A DNA stretch of 64,000 nucleotides from Pseudofabraea citricarpa (lineage: Eukaryota > Ascomycota > Leotiomycetes > Helotiales > Dermateaceae): positions 1,153,158-1,217,157 of the forward strand of contig JAPWGK010000016.1 in the NCBI GenBank assembly GCA_029641185.1, in the 5' to 3' direction. The notes under the pieces are model-generated. The model ran no database searches, was not told the DNA's origin, and was given only the letters and a program-made list of their open reading frames with translations. The stretch's first letter is position 1, and every line of letters begins with the position of its first letter. Of the stretch, positions 31,566-45,345 are shown piece after piece. The position numbers and the translations under genes are program-made.

Positions 31566-34500
31566 ATATTATATAAATTATATTTAGTTAATTTTATATA
31601 TTAATAGTATTTATCTTAAATTAATAAAATAAAAGACTTAATATTTATAGTCTATTAAGATAATAATTACTATTATCTAGATTTCCTTAATATATATATT
31701 AACTACTAGTATTTCTTTTTACTTAGATCCTAAGATAATATCCTTAATCTTTCGCTTAGTAACCTTTAGAATTACTTCTTATATCTTATTTATCTTTTAA
31801 ATACGATCCTCTATTATATTTCCCTTAGTAACTAGAAGATAAGAATAAATTCCTTTTATATTCTTATTCTCTTACTTATAATAATAAGCAAAGCCTTAAG
31901 CTATTATATTAGTATTAAAGTTAGGTTTAAGAAAAATAATAAAAATCGCTTTTAATAAAGTTAGACTAATAATAAATATATTACTAGTAGTAATAATATA
32001 CTAAGTAATCTTAGTAGTAGGGTCGTCTAAGTTAACTAAAAATTAGATTAATTCTTTAGTAATAATATCTATAATATAATCCCTTTTATTTATTTAAATA
32101 ATATCTTCTAATAAGATCTTATAAATATATATTATCTATTATTAATTTCTATTAGTTTATCTCTTAGTTTCTAAGAATATTCGAATAAGTATTTATAAGC
32201 TATATAATATAACTACTAATATAAAAGCTAGAATAAAAGATCTAATAAATATTCTTATCTTTTATATCCTTAAAAGATAAATTAAACTTATTAATAATAT
32301 AACTTATTTCTACTAACTTACCTAAGGAGTTTATAATCTTTTAGAGATTACTAAAATATAAGTTAGAGGTTATTTCTTTCTCTTATTTAATATTATTATT
32401 TTTATTTTCTTTTTTATTTTTCTTAGTTATTTTTTCTTTATAAGTTTAAGCGACTCGTTTTTATTATTTTAAAGATTTATAAGAAAGGAAATATTATAGT
32501 TAGATATAAGTAATAGTAGGTATTATAGCTTTATTTTTTATATAAGATAAAAGCGTTTAGGTTCTTATATTTCTATAAGTACTTAGCCTTATATACTTTC
32601 TTTTTATATCTAAAAAACTTATTTTCCTCTTTAGTAAGACGATTAACCCTTTTAGTCTAATAATTAGAATAATAATATATAATCTCTTTTATAAAATTTA
32701 GTAGTATTAATACTAGAGAGTATCCTATAAAGTTATTATTTATAATAAATCGTATAAAAAGCTTTTCTATTAGAGGGCTAAACTAGCTAATAATCCTATT
32801 AACTTATATTATAGTTTCTATTATTATAAGTTTATTATTATTATAATAAATATTCTAGTTCTTACCTAAAGCCTTTAACTTATTTCTTATTTATTTAGAT
32901 AAAATATTATCTAATACTTATTATTACTTATTTATTACCTAGACGAATTTAGTAAGATTAAAGGAGCTAACAGATAATAAAGTTTTACTTAGAAGTATAA
33001 TAAAAATATTATAAAAAGGCTAATTACTTTATTATATTAGATTTATATTCTCTTAATTCTTATTATACTTTTATTAGACGAATTTAATAGTCTTAACTAT
33101 TAGGCTTTTATATAAGTAAAACTCATTCTTAAATAATATTAAAATAATAGCCTTTTAAGATAAGATATAAAGTAATAGAAAATATTTAGTTTAATAATAT
33201 AAGGCTTATCTTTCAGTTTAACTTTTATATACTTATAGGTTAATATAATTATTTTTTAGAATCTATAAACTTTTTAATAAAATATATCTTTAAAGATTTT
33301 AGGATTATAATTATAAATATCTTTTTATTCTTAAGTTAAAAGATAAACTTAGATATTATCTAATATTTAACTTATAGTCTTACGTTTACCTTTTTATATA
33401 TTTCTTTTATACTAAAAAGAAGACTCTAATAATAATATATAATATTCCTAATATTATATACTTTTATTATTATTTAAAAGCCTAGATTATTTATATAATA
33501 TTTTTTAAATTTTATCTCTTAAATATTAAGTAAACCTAGAGGTATTATAATAATACTAGTACTAAGTTTTATCTTAATAAAATAAGTTATATTACTAGGG
33601 GTATAAGAATAATTAAATCTATAAGTTAAGTATATTTTTATATTACTTAGATATTATTAGTCTTAATCCGAATAATCTAAAAGGAGATATTAGTTCTTAT
33701 ATTTTTAGATCTTATTATAGTAGATAATATTAATAATATACTAGATATAAGAGATTATAATTATTATAATTATCTTACTAATACTTATAATATAAGTAAA
33801 TATTATATCTCCTAGTATACTATAGATTTAAGTAAGAGTATATTAAATCTTATACGCTTAAATAAGTAAAAGTAGTCGACTTAGTTTATTAATTTTAATA
33901 TAATACTTAGGTTAAGAATTACTTATATTATAATAAAAGAAATAATAAACTTCCTACTAAATCTTAGGTAATAAATATATATACGCTTTACTATTAAGAC
34001 TATTATATAAGCTAGAGACTTATTAGTATAAGACTATTAAAATTAGGGTATATATATATTATAACTTATCTTAATCTTATAAATATTCTAGATAATATTT
34101 TAAAGCTAACTTATACTTCTTATTTAAATTAAAGTCCTAGTACTTTAGCTAACTTTCCTTTTAATTAGATATTAATTTAAGAAGAAAATTAATATTAATC
34201 TAAATCTTATTTTTATCTAATAGAGAAGGTTCTAGTAGTAAAAGAGATTCTAATAGTAGAGAGAATTCTACTAGTAAAAAGAGTTCTACTAGTAAAAAAA
34301 GTTCTACTAATAAAAAAGGTTCTACTAGTAGAAAAAGTTCTACTAATAGTTATATATAAAGTAGTAACTACTTTCTTAATACTTAAGTTATATATTAGTT
34401 ATAATAAAATATAAGTTTTCTTAGGATTAGATTCTAGAGATATAAGATTAAAGATAACTATTATCTATTATTCTATAAATTATTAAATAATATAGCTAGT

Positions 34501-35374
34501 ATATTTTATAAATCTAGCTTTAATTTAATTTAGATATATATATTATCTAAGTCTAGTAATAGTATAATTAACTTATACCTAAGCTTATATTCCTTAAAGT
34601 CTAAAACGAAACTAAATTATCTTTTAATAAAGCTAGAAACTTTAAGTAAAAAGATATAATATAATCGAATATACTTAGTAGAGATATCTAAGAATTTATT
34701 ATAAAGTATAATACTTAAGTAGAATTAGATAATCTTATTTAATAGATCTATTAGGTTAAGAAAGAAATTAATATATAACTCGATTATAATAAGCTATACT
34801 TTAAAGTCTAAAGGAGTTCTAATTAACTAGCTAGATAATTATTATATAAGTAATAGGAGGAGGTTATTAGGTAATATAATAGCTTCTTATATAAATATAA
34901 TATTAGTAGTAAGAGTATTCTTAGTATTTATTATAAGTAAAATATTACTATTATTTATATCTATTAATATATTAGTATTATTTTATATTATAGATATATA
35001 ATATATTAATAGGTATACTATTATTATATTATTTATTAGTTAATTCTCTTTTATTAGCTAATCTTTTATAAGTTAAGAAGATAATATATATATCTTAGCT
35101 TATAATTATATAATTATAAGAGAGAGGTCGTATAATAGTAATATAATCTATAACCTAGGGCTTAAGAGAGTATTAGATATAATAAGAATAATAAGAGTAT
35201 TATAATACTAAGAGTAAGAATAAGTATTATATAAAAGGGTTTAATACTAGGTAATAATATAAGATAAATAATATAAGATTAAAGTAAAAAGGAGAAAGAA
35301 TATAATAAATCTTAGGAGGAAGTAATAGTTAATAATTATTATAAGAGAAACTAAGATTAGTACCTAGTAAATTT
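31566..35374. other. Unidentified RIP-damaged segment, probably containing coding relics
   Basis: About 3.8 kb without LTRs or homology to D/E or A/B/C. Minus-strand frames around 31.7-32.4 kb have long stretches with only RIP-type stops, but I cannot assign a family. Near 34,220-34,350 a 21-bp repeat encodes, on the plus strand, Ser/Thr/Lys-rich heptads. It is flanked on both sides by same-orientation minisatellite arrays, which suggests it is the body of the large unit. Confidence 0.35.
34220..34350 (+). repeat. 21-bp tandem repeat, possible Ser/Thr/Lys-rich heptapeptide array
   Basis: About six units of the type GTTCTACTAGTAAAAAGA; one open plus-strand frame reads STSKKS-type heptads (GSSSKRD, ENSTSKK, SSTSKKS, GSTSRKS). 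A period divisible by three with no stops over six units, inside a region where TAA and TAG are common, hints at former coding sequence. Confidence 0.5.
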
Positions 35375-36006
35375 ATTTAAAGGATACTTTATAAGCTAGT
35401 TTATAAGGTTATTTAAAGGCTAGTTTTAGTATAAGTATAAAAGCTAGTTTAATATAAAAGATACTTTATAGGTTATTTTATAGGGTTATTTAGAGGATTA
35501 TTTAAAGGTTATTTTAGTTTAATATAAAAGACGCTTTATAGGCTAATTTATAAGGTTATTTAAAAGGTTATTTAGAGGCTAGTTTAGTATAAGTATAAAA
35601 GATACTTTATAAGCTAATTTATAAGCTACTTTAGAGGCTAATTATATATAAGAGTAAAAGATTAAGGGTAATTTATAGAGATAAAAGATAAAAGCTAGTT
35701 TATAGGTTAGTTTATAGGTTACTTTAGGGATTAGTTTATAGAAATAAAAGATAAAAGGTAATTTATAGAAGTAAAAGATAAAAGCTAGTTTATAAGTTAG
35801 TTTATAGGCTACTTTAGGGGCTAGTTTATAAAAGTAAAAGATAAAAGGTAGTTTATAAGTTACTTTATAGGAGTAAAAGATAAAAGCTAGTTTATAAGTT
35901 AGTTTATAGGCTACTTTATAGGTTACTTTAGAGGTTAGTTTATAGAAGTAAAAGATAAAAGGTAGTTTATAAGTTACTTTATAAGAGTAAAAGGTAAAAG
36001 CTAGTC
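35375..36006 (+). repeat. Minisatellite array 4, GGCTAGTTTATA with GTAAAAGATAAAAG spacers
   Basis: Composite units: AGCTAGTTTATA-TTAGTTTATAGGCTACTTTA followed by GAAGTAAAAGATAAAAG, repeated about five times at 35,640-36,000. Same orientation as arrays 1 to 3. The higher-order period is roughly 100 bp but irregular. Confidence 0.75.
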
Positions 36007-38229
36007 TTAGTATAATAGATATCTGTTTTATACTCCTAATATAAGCTACTAGCTAACTCCTTAAGTTATTTTAAAATAAGATATATATAAACTTAGTTTA
36101 ACTATTATATACCTTTTTAATTAGGTTTATTATATCTTTAATTATAGCCTTTAAGGCGCTTAAATCCTCTTTAAACGCTTTTTATAATATAAGTTTAATT
36201 TATTAAAACTCTAAGTATATATATTTATACCTTTAATTCTAAGGTTTACTTAAGCTTTTCCTATTAACCTTAGTATATCTAGCTATTATATAGATAATAT
36301 ATTCTTATACTTTTAATACCTTTAATATTACTTAAGTATATATCTAGAAAAATAATTTAAATTATATCTTTCTTTTTTCTTATAATTAGTTATATTATAA
36401 GTAAACTTTTATCTACTAACTATTATTATAACCGATTAGATTATAATACGTATACTAAATATTAAGGTAAGTTATTTAATTAATAGATTATTATTTATTT
36501 TACTTTAACCTACTTATACTTATAAATCTACTAGATATACTTATATTATATTTAAAAGACGAATTATATTAAGACTAATATTATTCTTAAAACTAAAGTA
36601 AACTCTTATCTTTCTTCTTATTTCTTCTTCTAGTATTATATAATAAATCCTCTATTATATATCTTTATATAATATCTTATATAATATACTAGCTTTATTA
36701 ATAATATTATTAAATCTTCTATTATTATATATAATATATTAGGCTAATCGATCGTATTTATACTTATATATACTTATAATACTTATTATTAGATTCTTAT
36801 AAACTAAATAATATTCCTTCTACTAATATATAATCTATTATATAATAGAATATTATATTACTTAGAAGTAAGAGCTATTATACTTATAATTATTATCTTA
36901 TTATACTAAGCTCTTATTATAATTATTAGAGCGTATCTATAATTATTTATAGTTATTTTATAATTATAATATATTATTTATTATAATACCTAGTAAATAC
37001 CTTAACTTTATATAAGGAGATCTAATTCTAATATAATATAAAGTTATCTCTTATATAATAGCTAGCTTAATTTACTACTTAGCCGGCTAATAATAATATT
37101 ATTAGTTAGAAAGCCTAGTTTACTATTAAAGTAAACTTAGACTTTAGCTCTTAGCTATCTAGTCTTTAGTTAAGTTTATAGCCTTTTATAAACTCGAACT
37201 TATAGTTAAAATAATATTAGATAAGTAATTATAAGTTAAAGAGTTATAATAAGCGTATAACTAAAGGTACCTAATAAAAATATTAGAAAATATATAAAAG
37301 TATTAGACTTTAAGAAGATTAGAGAATATATTATAATATATATATTAGAGATATTAAGAGTAATATAAAAGAATAAGTTAAGAGATTAGTTAAAAGACGC
37401 TTTTATAGTACTAGGTTCTTATTTATTAGTATTATAAAAGAAATAATATAAGAGAGTAAAAACTAAAGATATTAGTTTAATATAAAATTAAAACCTAATA
37501 ATATATTATTATAAGCTTTATTATATAGCTAAGTAATATCTATTATATTTAGCTAAGTATATCTTTAATTATAACTCTAAAATTACTAGCTCTAAAGAGA
37601 TAAAAGAATATTATACCTAGCCTTATTATAATAAAATATATTATATTTATAGATTCTAATAAGCTAATACTTGTATATAAGACTCTAGTATAATTATATC
37701 TTAGTTAGTAGAATATTATTATTCGAATATAAGAATCCTTTCTCTTTTATATTAGATTATATTATAATAGAAGTAATTATTATTTTAGCTCCTTTTATTA
37801 TATATTATAATAATAATAATATTTATATAAAATATTTAAGTTAAGATAAGTTTTAATAAGCTATTATAAAAGTAGGTAATAAGTATACGATTATAAAAGA
37901 TAATTTAAAGAATATAAAAGATATAAAGTTAATATATAAAATCCTAGGTATTATTAATTTAAGAAAAAGAAATAAAAGACGTATTAGATTTTATTAATAC
38001 CCTAAATATTTTAGACTAATACGCGAGTTATAATAATATAAGCTTATATCTTATTATATTACTTATTACTTAGTTAATTAAAATACTAAATATAATATAA
38101 TTTACTAAGTATTAACTTATACTAAATAAATATTATATTAAAATATTCTAGATATTAAGTACTAGAGTAAGCTCTAATATAATATATTAACCTCTAGGTT
38201 AACCTCTCTAATTATTTAACCTAGCTTAT
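36007..38229 (+). pseudogene. Unidentified coding relic in the centre of the large unit
   Basis: About 2.2 kb between a forward and a reversed minisatellite array. A plus-strand frame at about 37,290-37,800 reads protein-like sequence (KVLDFKKIREYI, then LKDAFIVLGSYLLVL) with stops only of the type RIP makes from Gln or Trp codons. I could not match it to a known transposase or any other family. The position at the symmetry centre of the arrays would suit a gene of the element that carries them. Confidence that it is coding is low, and no start or end can be given. Confidence 0.3.
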
Positions 38230-38940
38230 TAGCCTTAGTAAACTAGCCTTAGTAAACTAGTCTTAGTAAACTAGCCTTAGTAAATTACTCTTAGTAAATT
38301 ACCCTTAGTAAATTACCCTTAGTAAATTACCCTTAGTAAACTAGCCCTAGTAGATTAGCCTTAGTAGAATAAAGTAGCCTTAAAGTAGCCTTAAAGTAAC
38401 CCCTAAAGTAACCTTAAAGTAACCTTAAAGTAACCTTAAAGTAACTCTTAAAATAACCTTAAAATAATCTTAAAGTAACTTTAAAGTAACTTTAAAGTAA
38501 CCTTAAAGTAACCTTAAAGTAACCTCTAAAGTAACCTCTAAAGTAACTTTTAAAGTAACTCTTAAAAGTAACCTCTAAAGTACGTCTAAGTATACTTCTA
38601 AAGTAACTTTAAAATAACCTTTAAAGTAACCTTTAAAGTAACCTTAAAAGTAGCCTTAAAAGTAACCTCTAAGTATATCTAAGTATATTATCTAAAGTAA
38701 CCTTTAAAGTAACCTTTAAAGTAACCTCTAAAGTAGCCTTAAAAGTAACCTCTAAGTACGTTTAAGTATATTATCTAAAGTAACCTTTAAAATAATCTTT
38801 AAAGTAACCCTAAAATAATCTTAAAAGTAACCTTTAATTATATCTAAGTATATTATCTAAGTATATTATCTAAAGTAACCTTTAAAGTAACCCTTAAAAT
38901 AGCCTTAAAAGTAATCTTAAAAGTAGCCTCTTAGTATATT
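38230..38940 (-). repeat. Minisatellite array 5, reversed orientation
   Basis: TAAACTAGCCTTAG units at the left, then about forty CTTTAAAGTAAC-type units (AAAGTAGCCTT, CTAAAGTAACC). These are the reverse complement of the units in arrays 1 to 4. CTAAGTATATTATCTAAAG inserts recur near 38,680, 38,765 and 38,850, giving a higher-order repeat. Confidence 0.85.
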
Positions 38941-41900
38941 AAAAGTAAAAAAAGAAAATAAAGATATCTTATTAAACTTAGTCTACTAAGCCCTAATATT
39001 TAATTAAGCTAATATAAATATCTTTAGTTACTCTAATTATTATATATTATTATTTTTATCTTTAAATATTTTATTTTTATCTTATATCTTAATTTATCTT
39101 TTAGTCTACTAAATAATAGAATATTATATTATATTATTAATTACTAGTATCTAATATATTCTAGGCTAATATAATCTATAAGTAATCTTATTAGATATAT
39201 TTATAAGGCTAAGACTTTAATTATACGCTCTTATAAAAGACTCTAAATAATATATAATAATAGTTATAAAACTAGTATACTAGCTTATATATTATATATA
39301 GGTTTTTATTAGTATAATTAATTCTAGAAGCAAATAACTAAATATAACCTAGTTATTCTAGCTTTAAAAAGTATATTATTATATATTAAGGTAAAGCTAA
39401 CTTTATCTTATTATCTTATTATATATTAGAAGAATATATTAGTTAATTAGATATTTTAGCTTCTTTTAGTAGTAAACTTACTAATAAAAAGTTAGATATT
39501 AAAGAGTTAGATACTAAAGAAGTTAAATATTAATTATAATACTTATAATAAGCTTATTAATATTATTAAGATAAAAGAGTTCCTAATTATATCTATTAAT
39601 ATTATAGAAAGTAGACGCGATCTAAGTATTATATTAAGTAATATAATAGTTATCAAATATTTTAATAATAATATATAAGATAAGAAAGCTAGTTATAATA
39701 TATTAAGAGAAAATCTTAAGGATTTATTTTAATCTAAAAGATAAAAGATAAGTTACTTTTACTAATATTATTTATATCTCTAGATTAACCCTAGTTACCT
39801 TTTACGTCTTAATAGGATTAATAGATAATAGGCTAAGTAATAAGTACTAGGTATAATAAAAGAAAAACTAATAAATTATTAAAGGTACTAGGTTTTATTT
39901 TTAAGCTATTAAAAGAGAGCCTAAAAAGTTATTATAATATAAATCGAGTTATTTATAATATCTTATATAATATTCTAGGTAATAACTAATAATTATCTTA
40001 TAAGCTTATTATATAATCTTAAGTAAAAGAAAGAAAACCTAAGAAATATATACTAAGGTTCTACTTAATTAAATAATATCTAGAGTTTCTCTTAGGTTAT
40101 AAGCCTTTTATATTAGACCTTATCTAGGTACTAGTACGAAAGTCTTATAATACTAGTAACTCTAGGGTATATAATAAGATATATATAAGAGACTAATAAT
40201 AAGATACTTAATTTAAATTATCTCCTAATATAATTATTATTCTAATTATTATAATAATAGATAAAATACTAATAACCTAGTATTATAAAGACTATATAAT
40301 ATAACTAATATATATCTAGATTAATAATATAAATTATTAAACTTATTAAAAATAAATCGTTTCTTTTATTATTTTTATTAGGCTTTTTCTCTCTCTTAAA
40401 AGAAATTAGTAAAATAATAAACTAAGAGTTAAGCTATAAGATTAAAGCTAAATTATATTATTAATATATAGATATTATCTTTAGTCGTTTGTATTACCTA
40501 TTATAATCCCTTATATTATTAATACTAATTAATATATTATAGTACTTATAAAACTTATAGAAACTAATTAGTTTATTTATTATACTAATAGGAAATATTA
40601 ATTAGTTATTCTTATAGTTTTATTAATATATATTAATTATAAAGAAGTTTATCTAGTTACTAGGATTAAATATAATATCTAATATAATAAATATAAAATC
40701 TTATATTAAGAATTATAAGATCTTAGTAAACGCTAGCCTCTAAGAACTTATACGCGAATATAAGACTAATTATAAAAGTAATAGATAAGTAATATCCCTC
40801 TTATAAACCTAGTATAAGTATATAATATCTAGCCTTTTACTTAGTTACTTCCTTATATAAATATCTACTAGAGTATTATTATAGATATATTATATTAATT
40901 ATAAAAGAGTATCTTTTAAGACCTAATAAACTAGGTATTTAAGATTATTTATAAGATAATACCTAGAGAAAAAAATATAAAAAAGAGGAAGATTTATACT
41001 TTTAAATAATCTTTAGGTATTATTTAATTAAATTAGTAGTTTATTATTATTCTATTTATCTTAGCCTAAAATATTTTATTAAATTTAGTTAAGTTATATA
41101 ATAGACTAAAAGTAAAAAGTAAGATCTAATTCGTATTTTTATTTTAGTTATTATTTCTCTTCTAATATATAAGATATTAAACGCTTCTAGTATACGCGAT
41201 ACTTTTATCGATTTTATTACTCTTATCTAATATTATACTTATAATAATTTTATACTTTAATATATAAAATATATTTTACTTCGAATTAATAATACGAAAT
41301 ATATATTCTCTTAAGCTTAGCTAAAAGATTATAATAAGAATTATTACTAGAATTACCTAAGTTTTATTCTCTTACTTATTATATACCTTTTATTAAGCTT
41401 TATAATACGCTAAATAAAAGTAATATAAAGTATATAAAAGCTTCTTATAAATTTCTTCTTAAGGATTTTTTTAATTATATAAATAAAAATAAGAATTTTT
41501 TTCCTAGATTATATCTTATAATACCTAAGTAATAAATATTAAGGTAATAGAATATTAGATACTCGATTACTTAGCTACTAAGTCTAAGATAAGAATAAAA
41601 ATAAAAGTATATATTATTATTATAGTTATAATCCTCTTACTTATTAAGCGAGTAAGTTATATTAAGTTATTACTAAGATTAGTTATATAATTTCTTATAT
41701 ATAATCTAATTATTATAACTATAATATTATCTATTACTTAGACTTTAGGTATACTAGGGTTTACTAAAGCCTTAGCTCGCTTTTATTTAAGTAAAAAAAG
41801 TTAATCGAAACTAAGAGTTATTTTATTATAATAATAATAACTATTATAAGTCTAATCTCTCCTAGCTAAATAATTACCTATTATAATTCTTTAGTAGTTT

Positions 41901-42942
41901 AAAATATTAGAAGCGATTAGTTAAAATAAGATAAATAATAAGATAAAAGAATATAAGCTTCTAAGATATTTACTTAACTAAAGAGGAAATAACTTATATT
42001 ATAACTTCTACTAGGTTTAGGAATTCCCTTAACTAAGAGTATAAGTAAGATAAAAGAGGATATTATATATAACCTATTAAATAAATAAAAAGTAAGATAA
42101 CTACGTATATTAGTTATAATAATAGATATTAGCTTTTATAACTAAGTAATATTATCTTTTACCTTATTATTAGTTTATTATATAATATTATTTAATATTT
42201 ATCTACTTAAAGGAGAACTTAATAGATAGCTACTAAAAGACCTTAGTATATCTTATATATTATATAATATAATTAAGATAACTTGATCTTAAGTTCTAAT
42301 AATAAATAAGCTAAAGTACTTAGAGAGTAATAGTTTTATCTTATCTTATTTATATTTTATAGTATTTATATAATACTTGCTTCTAATAATATTAAGTAAT
42401 AACCGACTAATATCTTTTATATTAATAATTATATTAACTAGGATTAATATTAGGTTTTATATAATAAAAATTAAGAAGAAAAAAAAGTTAAGTTAATATT
42501 TTTAGTCTAAGAGAAATATTATACTTAATAAAATAATAGAAGTTTAACTAATTCTTATTATTTAATTTCCTATTATTAGACTCAAATATTATTACTAATT
42601 ATTTTACTAATTATTAAACTAGTTAATTTATTCTTAATAAGATAAGAATATTAAAATATAATTAAACGTTTATATATTATAATAATATTTTATATAATTA
42701 TAAAAGAGCTTATTTAATATTATATCTTATAAGGATTATATATCTTATACTAGTAATTATAAGGTTAGAATAAAATAAAGTAAAAGTTCTAAAGGTAGGA
42801 ATTTATATAAATAATTATTCTTTTCCTAGTAAAAAAAAAATCTAGATAAGAGATATTATTATAAGATTAATAATAAATATATTAATAAAAATATATTAGG
42901 ATTTTAAATTAAGATTAAGTAATAATAAGTTAAATAATATAC
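38941..42942. other. Unidentified RIP-damaged segment between reversed arrays
   Basis: About 4 kb of AT-rich DNA with moderate residual C and G. No LTR, target duplication or similarity to D/E or A/B/C was found. Stretches near 41,130-41,420 read as a protein-like plus frame with few stops (FILVIISLLIYKILN, then RDTFIDFITLI), but no family is recognised. Confidence 0.3.
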
Positions 42943-43368
42943 TAAAACTAGCCTTAATAGTCGCCTTTAAAGTTATTATTATATAAAAAGTAGCCTTAAA
43001 AGTAACTTATAAAGTCTTATTATACTTTAACTTATCTTAAAAGTCGCTTATAAAATTATCTTATACTAAAAGTAGCTATAAAAGTAACCTTAAAACTTAC
43101 CTTAATAATTATATAATACTAAAACTAGTCTTAAAAGTCGCCTATAAAGTCGTCTTATACTAAAAGTAGCCTTAAAAGTAGCCTTAAAACTTGCCTTAAT
43201 AGTTATATAATACTAAAACTAGCCTTAAAAGTCGCTTATAAAGTCGTCTTATACTAAAAGTAGCCTTAAAAGTAGCCTTAAAACTCGCTTATAAAGTCGC
43301 CTTATACTAAAAGTAGCTATAAAAGTAGCCTTAAAACTAGCCTTAATATAATTATAAAATTAAATTAA
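42943..43368 (-). repeat. Minisatellite array 6, left part (interrupted by Copia C)
   Basis: Units CTAGCCTTAAAAGTCGCC, TATAAAGTCGTCTTATA and CTAAAAGTAGCC in a composite of about 60-70 bp, reversed relative to arrays 1 to 4. The array continues at 51301 after Copia C, so C inserted inside it. Confidence 0.8.
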
Positions 43369-43373
43369 TCTTA

Positions 43374-43582
43374 TATTAGTATAATTATCTTATAGTTATA
43401 TATATATATAAATAATATATATATAATTATAAATATATATTAATACTTAGTTAATTAATTAGTTAATTTATCTATAAATATATTAACTTATATATAATAT
43501 ATTATTTATACGAAGTACTAAGACTTAATTAAATACTTATAACTTAAGAGATATAAGTAAAAAGTATATAATCCTCCTAATA
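43374..43582 (-). repeat. Copia C 3' LTR (209 bp)
   Basis: Reverse complement of the A 3' LTR in full, starting TATTAGTATAA and ending ATCCTCCTAATA on the plus strand. Confidence 0.88.
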
Positions 43583-44215
43583 CTAGTAATTCTTTCTTTT
43601 TTAAGAAATATTAAATTAGATTATATCTTATATAAAATAATATTATATAAGTATAATATTATAAATAATTATTACTAAGAAAATATAAGTAACTAAGAAA
43701 CTAAAGATAAATACTTATAAATATTAAACTTATAAATATAAGAAATATAAATAAAAAAATATTTAATATAAGAAAATAATCTATTAAACAAGTATAAAAA
43801 AAATATTATATAATATTAGTAAGTCGTATACTAGGGTTCTAGAGAATAATTCTAGCTTAGGTAAACTATTAACTTTATCTCTTAATAGATAAAGTAAATA
43901 GTTATATAAATTAATATTTAGTAGTTATAAATTACCTTAGAAGTTAAGTAAATTACTTTATACTAAGTAAATTATTACTTAAGTAGCTACTTAGTCTCCT
44001 TATAATTATAAATACCTAGGAATTTTCTACTTAATCTTTTTCTTTCTTTCCTATTAATAACTAAACTTTACTTCTTTTTTCTTCTTACTTATAACTAATT
44101 ATTTATCTTTTTTCTTCTTCTTTTTTTTCTTTAACTTTATACGTATTACTTTTATATTATATACTCTTACCTTTAGTATATTTTAAGTTATTAACTTAAT
44201 CTTATAGAAAATATA

Positions 44216-45211
44216 ATATCTAACTATAAAAAAGATTATAATCTTCTTAATATAATTAATTAGGATAATTTTAATAACTTTATTCTAGAAATATAAGATT
44301 ATACGTTTAGTATATATAATAAAAGAGTAATATAAGTTTATCCTTAGTACTCTTAGCTACTTATTATTTATTATACTACTATTATTTATTATTTAGCTAA
44401 ATCTAACCGTCTCTTTTAGTAATATTAGCTCTAAGAATAATTATACGAAGCTATTATCCTTATTATATCTAGAAGATATAATCTACTTAGTATATATATT
44501 AATTAGATTTATTCTTAATATATTCTTAGTCTTCTAGTTTAGTCTTTAGAAAAAGTAGATTATTTATAGATAAACTAGTAGTATATTATATATATTCCTA
44601 GTAATTATTATAAGTCTTACTTTTTATCTTATTATATATATAAACTTAAGATTAATAATAGAATATATAAAAGATATCTAATAAGTTAATCTAATTATTA
44701 TTATAAGTATTATAAGTTTATTTTATAAATAATTCTTTTATATTTTATAATTAATTAACTTTAGATAATAGTTTCTTTCTTATTAGGTTTATAAGCTATA
44801 ATAAATCTATATAATATTTCTTATTAAGATCTCTCTAGTAGATATTATCCTAGTACTTATAAATACTTTAGTTTTATTCCCCTTATTATTATTAAATAAG
44901 TAGAAGCTATAGTTACCTAATAATAATTATATTAGAAGGCTTATTATATTACTTTTACTTAGTTAGTTACTAAAAAAAATAATTCTTCTTATAACTTAAT
45001 TTATATATACTCTAGTAATAGGAATATTATTAACTTTATAAATACTTAGACTAGTTTAGAGAATAATAGTAATATTAATTATTAATTTAATAGTTCTAGT
45101 AGTAGTAATAATAATAGTAATCCTAGTTATACTTTAGGTAACTCTTATAATAGTACTAGTAGTAGTAATAGAAGTAATAATAAGACTAATACTAGTATTA
45201 TTTTACCTTAG
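44216..45211 (+). pseudogene. Antisense accessory frame of Copia C (331 codons)
   Basis: Counterpart of the 13117-14112 frame of copy A: ATA at 44216 followed by TCT-AAC-TAT, and TAG at 45209-45211 after CCT. Length is again exactly 996 bp, so no net indel has accumulated. The last third is Ser/Asn/Thr-rich (SSSSSNNNSNPS-type), and just before it the frame reads SSYNLVYTRSNRN. Orientation is opposite to the C polyprotein. As in A, internal stops are of RIP type. Function unknown. Confidence 0.45.
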
Positions 45212-45345
45212 TTCTTTTTTCTTTTACTTAGCTTTTTATTTTCGTACGAAAAATAATACTTATTTACTTTTCCTAATTTTAAATAACTAAATATTTAAAT
45301 AAGTAACTAAAAATAAACGAAAATAAATTCTAAAAAATAAAATTA

